Positions 1-7,693 of a DNA stretch of 64,000 bases are shown here, in pieces. The position numbers and the translations under genes are program-made. The stretch's first letter is position 1. Each line of letters begins with the position of its first letter. The notes under the pieces were generated by a model. The model saw nothing but the letters and a program-made list of their open reading frames with translations. It was not told the origin of the DNA and ran no database searches. The stretch is from Bacteroidota bacterium (GTDB lineage: Bacteria; Bacteroidota; Bacteroidia; Bacteroidales; UBA12481): NCBI GenBank assembly GCA_018669475.1, contig JABHCC010000085.1, positions 1 through 64,000 of the forward strand, in the 5' to 3' direction.

Positions 1-165
1 GCCCAGCCTGAGTTTGAGGCTGAGCTACTTAAGCTTTATAAGAAGGATCCTAAGAAAGCTATCGAGAAGCTTACTCAATACTCACTTGACGTGGCCAATG
101 CGGCTGTTGAGCGGTATTGGGAGCTGGGGGATGAGCTTTGGGGTAATTATACGAGGTATTTTTAG
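1..165 (+). CDS. C-terminal fragment, probable C69-family dipeptidase (partial)
   Basis: The window opens inside a reading frame in frame 1 that ends at a TAG at 163-165; 54 residues are visible. The segment ends with LTQYSLDVANAAVERYWELGDELWGNYTRY-like text, in which an amphipathic helix is followed by W-x-LGDELW. This resembles the C-terminal helix of peptidase family C69 (Ntn-hydrolase dipeptidases common in Bacteroidota, often secreted), where a 'YS...A...V..W..LG..L...Y' pattern closes the protein. The catalytic N-terminal cysteine lies outside the window, so the assignment rests on the tail only. The gene converges on the cold-shock gene, with a short tandem repeat between them. Confidence 0.5.
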   Translation, partial: AQPEFEAELLKLYKKDPKKAIEKLTQYSLDVANAAVERYWELGDELWGNYTRYF

Positions 166-176
166 GACGGTCGTTA

Positions 177-212
177 GTCCCTGGTCGAGGGTCCCTGGTC
201 GAGGGTCCCTGG
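177..212. repeat. Tandem 14-bp repeat between convergent genes
   Basis: Two full copies and one partial copy of gtccctggtcgagg occupy the gap between the stop codons of the dipeptidase and the cold-shock gene. The 14-bp unit equals two 7-bp periods, the same period as the large arrays near 14.8 kb and 63.2-63.5 kb, so it may belong to the same family. Confidence 0.75.
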
Positions 213-215
213 GCT

Positions 216-668
216 TTATTTATGCTGCTTTACCTTGACAGCTGTAGGGCCTTTGTGTCCCATTTCAACTTCAAAGCTAACGAGATTGCCCTCTTTTATG
301 TCGTCAAGTACATTATTTATATGTACGAAAACACTTTCTTTTGTTTCTGAGTCTCTGATAAATCCGAAACCTTTGGAATCATTAAAGAAGGAAACCGTTC
401 CTTTTCTAATTGGATCGGGCTCATCAGCGGGATCGCGTTTGGGTACGCCAATTTGAATGTCTTCCAATTTAACATCCGTTTTTTTATTCGGATCAGGAGG
501 AGTAGAGGATATCATTCCGTTCTCATCGACATAAGCGATCATGTCATCGAGACCTCCGGATTTTTCATTTTCCTTCCTGGCCAATCTTTTCTTCTCTTTG
601 TCTTTTCTCTTTTTTTCTTTTTTGTTTCTAACTTCTTTTTTGTTGAAAGTTTCTTGTGATCTACCCAT
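216..668 (-). CDS. Cold-shock domain protein with long basic N-terminal extension
   Basis: 150 residues. The C-terminal ~60 residues (from about 88) form a complete cold-shock domain: KGTVSFF start, RNP1-like KGFGFI near 99-104 and RNP2-like VFVHI near 113-117, which bind single-stranded RNA/DNA. The first ~36 residues are almost all Lys, Arg, Glu and Asn, followed by an acidic/proline linker; standard Csp proteins (about 65-70 aa) lack both. The basic arm probably adds RNA or ribosome affinity (inference). A good promoter (708-739) lies just upstream, with a leader of about 33 nt, as expected for a cold-shock transcript. A standard-size Csp is encoded 1.2 kb away on the same strand. Confidence 0.9.
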   Translation of the reverse strand: MGRSQETFNKKEVRNKKEKKRKDKEKKRLARKENEKSGGLDDMIAYVDENGMISSTPPDPNKKTDVKLEDIQIGVPKRDPADEPDPIRKGTVSFFNDSKGFGFIRDSETKESVFVHINNVLDDIKEGNLVSFEVEMGHKGPTAVKVKQHK

Positions 669-707
669 GAATTGTATTTAGTATTTTATGATTAATAATT
701 AATATGT

Positions 708-739
708 TAAAGATACTGGAAGACAGTTAATTCACCAAA
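708..739 (-). promoter_or_regulatory. Bacteroidota-type promoter for the extended cold-shock gene
   Basis: On the minus strand TTTG (736-739) is separated by exactly 20 nt from TATCTTTA (708-715), matching the Bacteroidota consensus TTTG-N19-21-TAnnTTTG with one mismatch. Transcription would start near 700, giving a leader of about 33 nt. Confidence 0.5.
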
Positions 740-749
740 AGCAAAGTTC

Positions 750-1829
750 CTATTTGAATCTTTGTTTTGCTGATTGATATTCTTTTTTCAGTTCAGTAAA
801 GATTTTACTTACTGTGGAAATTTTAGTCACTCTACCTGCATTTGCTCCTGTGAAAGCAAAACCATTTGTAAGATTACCCTGATAAGCTGCCAGCAGTGCT
901 TCGGAAATGCAGTACGATGTAGTTTTCGGATTACACGATTTGATACAATTATTCCTGCAAAACTCTGGTCTTCTTTTTCCTTCATTTGCTTCACTCAGGA
1001 ATTTATTGAAGATTGTTCTGCCGGGCATACCAACAGGACTTTTAATTATCCTAACATCTTCTTCTTTGGCCTGTACAATCGCATTTTTGAATTCAATAGA
1101 TGCATCACACTCTTCGGTAGCTACAAACCGAGTACCCAATTGTACTGCAGCTGCGCCTCTTTCCATAATCTGATACATGTCTTCTCCATCAAAAATACCT
1201 CCGGCAGCAATCACGGGAATATCTTTTCCGTATTTTGCTTTCATATCTTCAGTGACCCGCAAAACATCAGAAACCAGATTTTCGAGTTTATTGTTTTCGT
1301 TATCAAGGTCATGAGCTTTAAAACCTAAATGGCCACCAGCTTTAGGCCCTTCAACAACGAATGCATCCGGCAGGTAATTAAAATTCTGCTTCCACTTTTG
1401 ACACAGCAGAGAAGCTGCCCTGGCAGAAGAGACGATAGGTACAAGTTTCGTTTTGATACCCTCACCAAGATATTTTGGAAGATCAAGAGGCAGTCCTGCT
1501 CCAGAGAATATTACGTCGATCCCTTCCTCAATTGTGGTGCGAACCATATCGGAGAAATTAGTAATAACCGACATGATGTTGACTCCCAGTACTCCTACTG
1601 TTTGCTCACGGGCCTTTCGTATTTCATTTCGAATAGCCTCGATATTCCTATTTCGGTAATTAGCGTTGGTTTGATTACCAATCAAACCAATCCCAACAGT
1701 AGAAATCACTCCGATACCTCCCATATTAGCGACAGCTGATGCCAGCCCGGACAAGGAGATACCTATACCCATTCCCCCTTGAATGATGGGGATGGGTATT
1801 TTTAGATCACCTATGTTTAATGATTTCAA
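750..1829 (-). CDS. Nitronate monooxygenase / NPD-family flavin oxidoreductase
   Basis: 359 residues with a TIM-barrel FMN enzyme signature: PIIQGGMGIG near residue 14, a phosphate-binding AAGGIFDG near 209, and GAAAVQLGTRF just after. The family (2-nitropropane dioxygenase/NMO, with FabK relatives) oxidises alkyl nitronates, or in FabK reduces enoyl-ACP. A cysteine-rich stretch near 293-309 (C-x3-C-x3-C-x7-C) followed by an ISEALLAAYQG helix is typical of the NMO-like subgroup rather than FabK. It is a cytoplasmic protein with no signal peptide. The gene sits between the two cold-shock genes on the same strand, with 11 nt separating it from the upstream Csp stop, so co-transcription with cspA is possible. 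The substrate is unknown. Confidence 0.85.
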   Translation of the reverse strand: MKSLNIGDLKIPIPIIQGGMGIGISLSGLASAVANMGGIGVISTVGIGLIGNQTNANYRNRNIEAIRNEIRKAREQTVGVLGVNIMSVITNFSDMVRTTIEEGIDVIFSGAGLPLDLPKYLGEGIKTKLVPIVSSARAASLLCQKWKQNFNYLPDAFVVEGPKAGGHLGFKAHDLDNENNKLENLVSDVLRVTEDMKAKYGKDIPVIAAGGIFDGEDMYQIMERGAAAVQLGTRFVATEECDASIEFKNAIVQAKEEDVRIIKSPVGMPGRTIFNKFLSEANEGKRRPEFCRNNCIKSCNPKTTSYCISEALLAAYQGNLTNGFAFTGANAGRVTKISTVSKIFTELKKEYQSAKQRFK

Positions 1830-1840
1830 ATTAAGACTGT

Positions 1841-2041
1841 TTAGTTAATTGATTTAACATTGACGGCCATCAAACCTTTGTCACCTTTTTTGGATTCGAA
1901 CTCAACTTTTTGATCTGGTTGTAATCCGTCATAAGGGTTTGATAAACCACTCCGATGAACAAAAATATCTCCACCTTCTTCAGACTCGATGAAACCAAAA
2001 CCTTTAGTTTCATTATACCATTTTACTTTACCTTTTGCCAT
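1841..2041 (-). CDS. cspA: CspA-family cold-shock protein
   Basis: 66 residues, a standard single cold-shock domain: it begins MAKGKVKWYNETKGFGFI (RNP1) and continues with DIFVHRS (RNP2), a GLQPDQKVEFE strand and a C-terminal AVNVK. It should bind single-stranded nucleic acids as an RNA chaperone in the cytoplasm. The open frame extends eight codons upstream, but the start at 2041 matches the family N-terminus exactly and is preferred. A promoter-like pair lies at 2075-2103, giving a short leader. The nitronate monooxygenase gene follows 11 nt after the stop. Confidence 0.95.
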   Translation of the reverse strand: MAKGKVKWYNETKGFGFIESEEGGDIFVHRSGLSNPYDGLQPDQKVEFESKKGDKGLMAVNVKSIN

Positions 2042-2074
2042 AATAGTTATTCGTTTATTGATCAAAATATTTTG

Positions 2075-2103
2075 CGAAGGTAGTCTTTATTTTTTAATGC
2101 AAA
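2075..2103 (-). promoter_or_regulatory. Putative promoter for cspA
   Basis: On the minus strand TTTG (rc of 2100-2103) is followed after 17 nt by TACCTTCG (rc of 2075-2082), one mismatch from TAnnTTTG. The spacer is shorter than usual, so confidence is moderate. It would give a leader of about 27 nt. Confidence 0.35.
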
Positions 2104-2148
2104 AGCTTCATGATACTCATTGGGCTTGTGAACATTGGAAAGGGAGTA

Positions 2149-3300
2149 CTATTCCTGGTTATTTATCCTGATATTGACTATTTCTGATTTTGTACCTATT
2201 CTGATTGGCATCATCGAGGTTCCATATCCGGAGGAAACATAATAGTGGGTATTATTCTTTTTCAGATATCCCCAGTCTTTTTCAAAAATTCTTTTTGTTA
2301 TCAAGCTAAACGGCCATAACTGGCCGCTATGTGTATGTCCTGAGAATTGAAAATCGATTGCAAACTTAGCTGTTTCATGAAGTTTATAGGGTTGATGGTC
2401 GATTAGGAATACAGGCAGACTGAAATCAATTCCTTCGCTTAGTTCGTTTAGAGATTTGCGCTTTTTACCCACTACACTATTAGATTCAATGTCATCCCGG
2501 CCAATAATATAGAACAGATCATCAACTTTGATAGTTTTATCACGTAGCATTTTGATTCCATTGTTCTCAAAACTATCAAGATCTTTATATGCTCTGCTTA
2601 TATATTCATGATTACCAAGACATGAGTACACACCGTATTTTGAATTAATCTCCTTGAAATGTTCCAATAATTTGTAGTGTTTAACGACTTTTATATTGTC
2701 GTCTATAATGTCGCCTCCAATAATTACCAGATCAGGTTTGAGATTATTGATAGTGTTTATCAGTCGTCTTGTTTTTGATTTATTTACTGAAGTTCCAAGG
2801 TGAATATCACTGACAGCAACAATGTTAAGTCCGGACAAAGAAGCTTGATTTTTATCAATATCTATATTCAGATTTGTGATTATTGGAGTTCGGGCATTAA
2901 TATAGCCGAGAATATAGGCAATAGATATTATAAGCAGGGAGATAATTCCAACGACAAGTTTTGTCTTTTGAAAATCGAGGGTGATGAAAGAAGGATAGAA
3001 TGGGATAATGTAGTTAAGCAGACGGATGATGTCGATGAAAACAACAAGGAGAAAGGCATACAGGAAGAATCCAATTCCGATTGAGCCTATTTTTATCAGG
3101 GCATTGCTCAGTTTGCTAACAGAGTAGGCCTCAAATGCTTTTCCTATAAACCAGGAAAGCATTAAGAAAAGATATATAAGCAACAGTATGCCTGAGTTAT
3201 AGGAAAGACCGGAAAGGGCTTGATCGATTCTGGTGTAGACATAGAAGCCGGTAGAACCCAGAATAGTTAGCAAAATGGATAGGAATATTACAGTTCTCAT
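2149..3300 (-). CDS. Membrane-anchored metallophosphoesterase (YaeI/YkuE type)
   Basis: 383 residues. The N-terminal ~140 residues hold four hydrophobic segments (about 4-22, 37-54, 70-90, 112-133). The C-terminal domain has the full calcineurin-like metal signature: DIH (165-167), GGDIIDD (195-201), GNHE (229-232), DH (301-302) and GHTH (321-324), followed by SGQLWP. This arrangement is typical of Bacteroidota homologues of the B. subtilis YkuE/E. coli YaeI phosphodiesterase group, probably acting on lipid or phosphate esters at the membrane; the substrate is not predictable here. All ligand residues are intact. The gene follows the AlkD gene on the same strand, 26 nt downstream of its stop. 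Confidence 0.88.
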   Translation of the reverse strand: MRTVIFLSILLTILGSTGFYVYTRIDQALSGLSYNSGILLLIYLFLMLSWFIGKAFEAYSVSKLSNALIKIGSIGIGFFLYAFLLVVFIDIIRLLNYIIPFYPSFITLDFQKTKLVVGIISLLIISIAYILGYINARTPIITNLNIDIDKNQASLSGLNIVAVSDIHLGTSVNKSKTRRLINTINNLKPDLVIIGGDIIDDNIKVVKHYKLLEHFKEINSKYGVYSCLGNHEYISRAYKDLDSFENNGIKMLRDKTIKVDDLFYIIGRDDIESNSVVGKKRKSLNELSEGIDFSLPVFLIDHQPYKLHETAKFAIDFQFSGHTHSGQLWPFSLITKRIFEKDWGYLKKNNTHYYVSSGYGTSMMPIRIGTKSEIVNIRINNQE

Positions 3301-3326
3301 TCGTTCAGATTAGATAAAAGTCAAGG

Positions 3327-3998
3327 CTAATCTTTTATGAGGCGGAGAGCTTCTTTTCTGCTCAGGTTTGCCAGATTAGTATTATTAGCAAAATCTCTAA
3401 CCCAATCAGGATTAGTTCTGCTATATTGTCTTAACATCCATCCAATCGCTTTGTTTATGAAAAACTCTTTGGAACCGAGAAGGTAGTTGATTGAGGAAGC
3501 AAGTAATGCCGTGTCAAGGTTTTCTTTGTAGTGTAGTTGAAACAGAATAGAAGATCGTTGAAGCCAGATGTTTCCTGAAGCCAGCCATTTATTTACATGG
3601 GGTGTAATTTGTTCAGGATAAAGCTTGAAATACTCGGCCATCAATTTGGGTGAAATAAAATCAATTGTGTCCCACCATGAATTATGGATCACCATATATT
3701 CGAAAAGTTCAATATCAGCTTTTTCGAATTGCTTTAAATATTTATAGCAGAATTCCTGCGCGAAATAATGATACTCCCGCTCGGGTTTGGCCCAAAAAGT
3801 TTTCACAATAGATTCGACTTGTGACTTTGGTGGCAGGTATTGCTTTTGTAAAAATGGCTTTTGAATTTCTCTTCGGAGGGGTGAGGAAATACCAAGAAAC
3901 TCAAAATGGTTTTTCATATAAGCCTTTTGTCCGGCTGCATTTTGCGGATTGGCGAATTTCTGAAATTCAGTTTCAAGTGTTTCTACAAATTCCTGCAT
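3327..3998 (-). CDS. DNA alkylation repair glycosylase, AlkD family
   Basis: 223 residues, an all-helical ALK/HEAT-repeat protein. The residues that cradle and activate the lesion in Bacillus cereus AlkD (Trp109, Asp113, Trp187) occur here at the same positions: SWWDTID gives W109 and D113, and AIGWMLR gives W187. This strongly supports an active N3-/N7-alkylpurine DNA glycosylase acting in base excision repair without base flipping. No signal peptide is present, so the protein is cytoplasmic. It is encoded just upstream of the metallophosphoesterase and may be co-transcribed; no Ada or AlkA gene is visible in the window. Confidence 0.9.
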   Translation of the reverse strand: MQEFVETLETEFQKFANPQNAAGQKAYMKNHFEFLGISSPLRREIQKPFLQKQYLPPKSQVESIVKTFWAKPEREYHYFAQEFCYKYLKQFEKADIELFEYMVIHNSWWDTIDFISPKLMAEYFKLYPEQITPHVNKWLASGNIWLQRSSILFQLHYKENLDTALLASSINYLLGSKEFFINKAIGWMLRQYSRTNPDWVRDFANNTNLANLSRKEALRLIKD

Positions 3999-4035
3999 TT
4001 TTGATCTGAACTTTGGCGTGAAAGATAATCATTGC

Positions 4036-4233
4036 TTACTTTTTTTCTTTCAGTTGTTTCTTAATTTTTATAAGGTAGCTCAGGTTCAAAACCAGAGAGA
4101 AGCCAAATAGTACAGATGTAATAATTGATATAAACACATTGTTGTTTAAGTACAGGTAGTTGAGTAGATAACTCATGAGTCCCAGTACTATGGCAAGCTG
4201 TCCGAATACTAAAAGTAAATGTGTTGTTTTCAT
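4036..4233 (-). CDS. Small two-helix membrane protein, unknown function
   Basis: 65 residues with two clear hydrophobic helices (about 5-28 and 33-52) and a Lys/Glu-rich tail, and no family I recognise. Its ATG overlaps the stop of the upstream aldolase gene by four bases (ATGA), so the two are probably translationally coupled and the small protein is genuine. The role is unknown; a small membrane partner of a transporter is one possibility, but no transporter is adjacent. Confidence 0.65.
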   Translation of the reverse strand: MKTTHLLLVFGQLAIVLGLMSYLLNYLYLNNNVFISIITSVLFGFSLVLNLSYLIKIKKQLKEKK

Positions 4234-5126
4234 TTCTCTAATGATCTGATGTTATTCTCAGACAGGATTTCAACAAGTTGTTTCTTGATTTCTTGTTTAA
4301 TACTGAGGATTGGTTTTCTTGCGACACCACCATATAAACCGATATGGTCCATTGCTTCTTTCAGAGCAGGAACTCCCCATTTGCTGGTAATAGCTGCGTT
4401 TACGGCTATCATTTTGTGTTGTGTTTCCCGGGCCTTTTGCAAGTCTCCAGCCATATAATCTTTATATATTTTGATACATTGCTTCGGGGCAATATTCGCT
4501 AAGGCAAGGATACCACCTATTGCGCCAATACTAAGTGCAGGAAGAAGAAATCCGGCAGAACCCGCAAGGATTTGAAATTCGGGCTTCACCCTGTTCCTGA
4601 TATCTCCCATCTTGACAATGTTACCTCCGGAGTCTTTCATTCCAATTATGTTCTGATGAGCTGATATCTCCACAATTGTATCGGCATTCATGTCTAATCC
4701 TGAATTGGCAGGCATATTATAGACAATGACTGGTAGAGGAGAGGCATCGGCCACCGCAAAATAATGTCCGGTCAATGCTTCTTTTGTCATCAATCCTCTA
4801 TAGTAGCTTGGATTCAAAACAAGAACGGCATCAGCACCTGATTTTGCAGCTGCGTTTGTCAGGTGAATCGTTTCTCTGGTTGATTGACAGCCCGTACCCG
4901 CAAGCATAATTTTATCAGCAGGAATAGCTTCTCTGGTGGCTTCGAAAACTTCCTGTTTTTCTTTATCAGATAGATTTACCAATTCACCATTTGATCCAAG
5001 TACAAGAAATCCTGTAAGATCGAACTGCGACAACTTTGTGATATTGTCACACATCTTATCGAGAGCCAGGTTTTCATTATTGTCAAATGAGCAGGGTAAT
5101 GGAGGGAAGATTCCGTTTAGTTTCAT
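4230..5126 (-). CDS. Dihydrodipicolinate synthase/N-acetylneuraminate lyase-family aldolase
   Basis: 298 residues, a class I aldolase TIM barrel. The Schiff-base lysine is in IGMKDS (K164), the catalytic tyrosine in VIVYNMP (Y136), and the pyruvate-carboxylate loop reads GSNGE (44-48) instead of the GTTGE of true DapA. GSNGE and YNMP resemble 4-hydroxy-2-oxoglutarate aldolase-like members, so a pyruvate-releasing catabolic aldolase is more likely than lysine synthesis; NanA function is also possible given sialate genes elsewhere in the window. The start codon is embedded in a cggATGaaa motif of the repeated upstream element (5124-5173). It overlaps the following small membrane gene by 4 bp. 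Confidence 0.82.
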   Translation of the reverse strand: MKLNGIFPPLPCSFDNNENLALDKMCDNITKLSQFDLTGFLVLGSNGELVNLSDKEKQEVFEATREAIPADKIMLAGTGCQSTRETIHLTNAAAKSGADAVLVLNPSYYRGLMTKEALTGHYFAVADASPLPVIVYNMPANSGLDMNADTIVEISAHQNIIGMKDSGGNIVKMGDIRNRVKPEFQILAGSAGFLLPALSIGAIGGILALANIAPKQCIKIYKDYMAGDLQKARETQHKMIAVNAAITSKWGVPALKEAMDHIGLYGGVARKPILSIKQEIKKQLVEILSENNIRSLEK

Positions 5127-5173
5127 CCGCGTGTGTGTAAAGGTATTTTTCCTTTTGTCATGCTCGGTTCATC
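5124..5173 (-). promoter_or_regulatory. Upstream element unit 2, copy D, ending at the start codon
   Basis: Read on the minus strand this 50-bp segment runs from gatgaaccgagc to cgcggATG, the aldolase start. It is closely similar to the segment at 43451-43501 upstream of the Gfo/Idh gene. It includes TACCTTTA, one mismatch from a Bacteroidota -7 box, and a four-codon open frame ATG AAC CGA GCA TGA. Function is inferred only from repetition and position. Confidence 0.6.
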
Positions 5174-5253
5174 ATATTGAATGCTATTACCATTACACCA
5201 GAATTATTCCCGGGTGCAGAACACTTATAATAAATGGATCAGTAGCTTAAGCC

Positions 5254-5358
5254 CTACCTCTTTGCAGCACGTTTAGCAGCTTTTTCAGCCCTTTTCTCTT
5301 TCAAACTCTTTGTCGCCTCTTTCTTAACGTTCTTTTTTGCATCCTGTGATTTTGCCAT
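5254..5358 (-). CDS. 34-residue Lys/Ala-rich peptide
   Basis: This short gene starts at an ATG at 5358 and ends with TAG at 5254-5256. The peptide begins MAKSQDAKKNVKKEATKS and continues with K/E/A/R repeats to a KRAAKR end; it has 12 Lys, 4 Arg and no aromatic residue, predicting a soluble, strongly basic helix. Similar tiny MAKSQxAKK-type proteins occur in Bacteroidota as conserved hypotheticals (from memory, not searched). It probably contacts nucleic acid or ribosomes (inference). It stands alone between the M1 peptidase stop and the aldolase upstream region. Confidence 0.65.
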   Translation of the reverse strand: MAKSQDAKKNVKKEATKSLKEKRAEKAAKRAAKR

Positions 5359-5442
5359 GGCTATTGTTTAGTATTGTTTTAATATTCTAAGCGTAAAGGT
5401 AAGGATTGTTTGGGAACATGGTTTAATTGTTACTAAGCTCAA

Positions 5443-7608
5443 CTAATAAGCCAGTGCTTTTCGGGGAATTATTTTGGCCTCAACTTTCGGAGCTGAGCCT
5501 TTGTACTTTAGTTTATAGCTTAAAGGAGAGTTAATTACCGGAAACATTCCCTTCAGAGTATTTGTTGCATCGTCGCCTTCAAAAGCCAGATACCCATATT
5601 TGCCATAGTGCATTAGTTTTGTAGCCAGACTCTTTAAAGCCACAGGATTATTTGTTGCCAGAAAGCCTAAAGTAAATTCTTTATTATTGGGATTCGATAA
5701 TGTATAAACCAATGAGCCGCTTTTTCTTGCGGTGTTAAAATTCACCATTACATCCTCTGAGAAATGATCATTATATTCATCTGAAATCTGAACTTTTTCT
5801 GCGAACTTATTCTCAAAACCAAATATCCAAGCTGGTTTATCACCAGGTATAGACTCAATATCAGTATCGTACACTATTTTTAGCGTATTTCCCTGAGCCT
5901 TTTGAATTTGACTCCACATTTTTCCAAGATCTTCATATTCTTTCAGGTTTGAGCTTTTACCCGGAAGAATTACAATTCCATTTTTGCTTCCCATTACTTG
6001 TGACAAGCTGGTCGGAACTTCGTTTCTGTCCAGTCTTCTGAAAATATTGAACTGAGGATCGATTTCTATTTTTAAAGGTTTCTTATCAGATGTGAGAGTA
6101 AAAAACTCTTCTCGTTTGTTGAAGTTGATGTTTTCAAGCTGCACTTCTGTTTCACCTTCGCAGTACAAAACAACCGGTACAAGCAAATCAAATACATCCT
6201 CATTCTGAGTTTGTGACAATTTTATCCGGCTAATGTATTTCCCCTTTTTTTCTTTTACAGATACTTCAGACAGTTCAAGTGTGGGAGCACCGGTTCGGCC
6301 GATCCATTGCTTAAAGAATGCCTGTAAATCTTCACCACTTACTTCTTCAAAACACTTTTGGATATCATTGAATGAGGCCTTCCTGTATTTATTCTCTTCA
6401 TAGAATTTGCGGTATGATTTCTTAAACACCTCATCACCAAATTTATATCGCAACATCTCATTGAACATCATGGATTTACCGTAGCCAATAGCTTCTTCAG
6501 CAGAGTTATTACGGGAGAGGAATTCAGCTACTGGAAAGTCATTCTCAAGATTAACATAGTCAGTGTATTTTTGCAAAGTATTACGACGATAATCTCCGGC
6601 AATTCCTTGTTTTTCTTTTATCAGATGGTCGGCCATATATACAGTGATTCCTTCGCACCAATTTCCGGTTTCATAATCAACAAAGACACTATTGCCCCAA
6701 TAGTTATGTAACAGTTCATGCGGATAAGATGAATGAAGTATCCATGGAAATCTGATTACTTTCTCACCCAGCAGAGTGAAAGAAGGCATACCATAACCTG
6801 TTTCCCAGAAGTTCTCAACCAAAGCAAATTTGGTGTAAGGATAATCGCCTAATAAATCCTGATACAATCTGATATAATCGGCAGTTACTTTTATATACCG
6901 TTGTGCTAAGGCTTCATCCGGTGTGCGTAAAAATGCCTGCACCAAAACATTTTCAAATTGTTCTGAATATTCCGTCCATTTGGCTGCAATAAGATATATC
7001 TCATCCATTGGCTCAGGTGACTCATATTTTATGGTCATCTTATTGCCAACAAGTTCATTTCTAACTCTCTTGCCTTGCGACACAACAGCCCAGTCCTCAT
7101 CAATTTTCACAGTCAGTTCAAAAGATGACATTTCTGAAGCTTCAAAACGGGGAACCCAATATGTTGATCCTGCCAAATACACACCCTTATCGAAAATTAT
7201 TCCACTGGTTTCACTAAAACCGCGAGCATACTCAACAGCTCCTTCAACAATTTCATGTTTGATTATACCGCTATACTGAACAGGTATTTTCAGTAATTTT
7301 TTATCTGTCGATGGAACCTGGATGCTATATTTTGCAAGGGTAACGGCTCTGGAGCTATCAGAATCTTCATTGTCAAACCTGACAATTTTTATCTGCTTTG
7401 ATAATGATTTTAGCTTTAGATTATTATTCAGATAGAATACTGCTTCATCTGAATTATTAAGTAATTCCACAGGTATGATTATGTTGTCAATTACATCAAT
7501 AGTATTCGACTGTATGTCTATATCTACAATAAGCTTATGATGTAATGTCTGTGAATATGAGTAATTTGCGAACAATAAAGCCACAAGTATCAAAAATAGG
7601 TTCTTCAT
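5443..7608 (-). CDS. Secreted M1-family aminopeptidase-like zinc metallopeptidase
   Basis: 721 residues with a signal peptide (1-20, ending SYSQ). Residues 30-220 form the M1 N-terminal beta domain. The substrate-facing loop VENFWETGYGMPSF (264-277) replaces GAMEN, as in Bacteroidota/proteobacterial variants. The zinc site is HELLH (297-301) with the third ligand Glu319 in GNWCEG, one residue closer than the classical HEXXH-X18-E, as usual for this subgroup. The C-terminal 250 residues lack the ERAP-like helical superhelix; they read as a beta domain plus an extra domain of unknown role. Likely a periplasmic or exported peptidase. A strong promoter lies at 7647-7681, and the gene is divergent from the GT2 gene. 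Confidence 0.88.
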   Translation of the reverse strand: MKNLFLILVALLFANYSYSQTLHHKLIVDIDIQSNTIDVIDNIIIPVELLNNSDEAVFYLNNNLKLKSLSKQIKIVRFDNEDSDSSRAVTLAKYSIQVPSTDKKLLKIPVQYSGIIKHEIVEGAVEYARGFSETSGIIFDKGVYLAGSTYWVPRFEASEMSSFELTVKIDEDWAVVSQGKRVRNELVGNKMTIKYESPEPMDEIYLIAAKWTEYSEQFENVLVQAFLRTPDEALAQRYIKVTADYIRLYQDLLGDYPYTKFALVENFWETGYGMPSFTLLGEKVIRFPWILHSSYPHELLHNYWGNSVFVDYETGNWCEGITVYMADHLIKEKQGIAGDYRRNTLQKYTDYVNLENDFPVAEFLSRNNSAEEAIGYGKSMMFNEMLRYKFGDEVFKKSYRKFYEENKYRKASFNDIQKCFEEVSGEDLQAFFKQWIGRTGAPTLELSEVSVKEKKGKYISRIKLSQTQNEDVFDLLVPVVLYCEGETEVQLENINFNKREEFFTLTSDKKPLKIEIDPQFNIFRRLDRNEVPTSLSQVMGSKNGIVILPGKSSNLKEYEDLGKMWSQIQKAQGNTLKIVYDTDIESIPGDKPAWIFGFENKFAEKVQISDEYNDHFSEDVMVNFNTARKSGSLVYTLSNPNNKEFTLGFLATNNPVALKSLATKLMHYGKYGYLAFEGDDATNTLKGMFPVINSPLSYKLKYKGSAPKVEAKIIPRKALAY

Positions 7609-7646
7609 AAATATATCTTTGTTTTTATTAACTACTTTCAGAAAGA

Positions 7647-7681
7647 CAAAAGTATAGTATTTTGCCTATTTTCGATACAAA
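7647..7681 (-). promoter_or_regulatory. Promoter for the M1 peptidase gene
   Basis: On the minus strand TTTG (rc of 7678-7681) and a perfect -7 box TACTTTTG (rc of 7647-7654) are separated by 23 nt, slightly long for TTTG-N19-21-TAnnTTTG. The predicted leader is about 30 nt. It lies in the 85-bp divergent gap shared with the GT2 gene. Confidence 0.45.
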
Positions 7682-7693
7682 TTTCAAATTTGA

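Noticed and set aside
14-238. 74-codon open frame on the plus strand at the window start
   Set aside because: It is out of frame with the dipeptidase tail and ends in the 14-bp repeat; a shadow frame.
4230-5126. Naming the aldolase dapA or nanA
   Set aside because: The GSNGE loop and context do not decide between lysine synthesis, sialate lyase and hydroxy-oxoglutarate aldolase.
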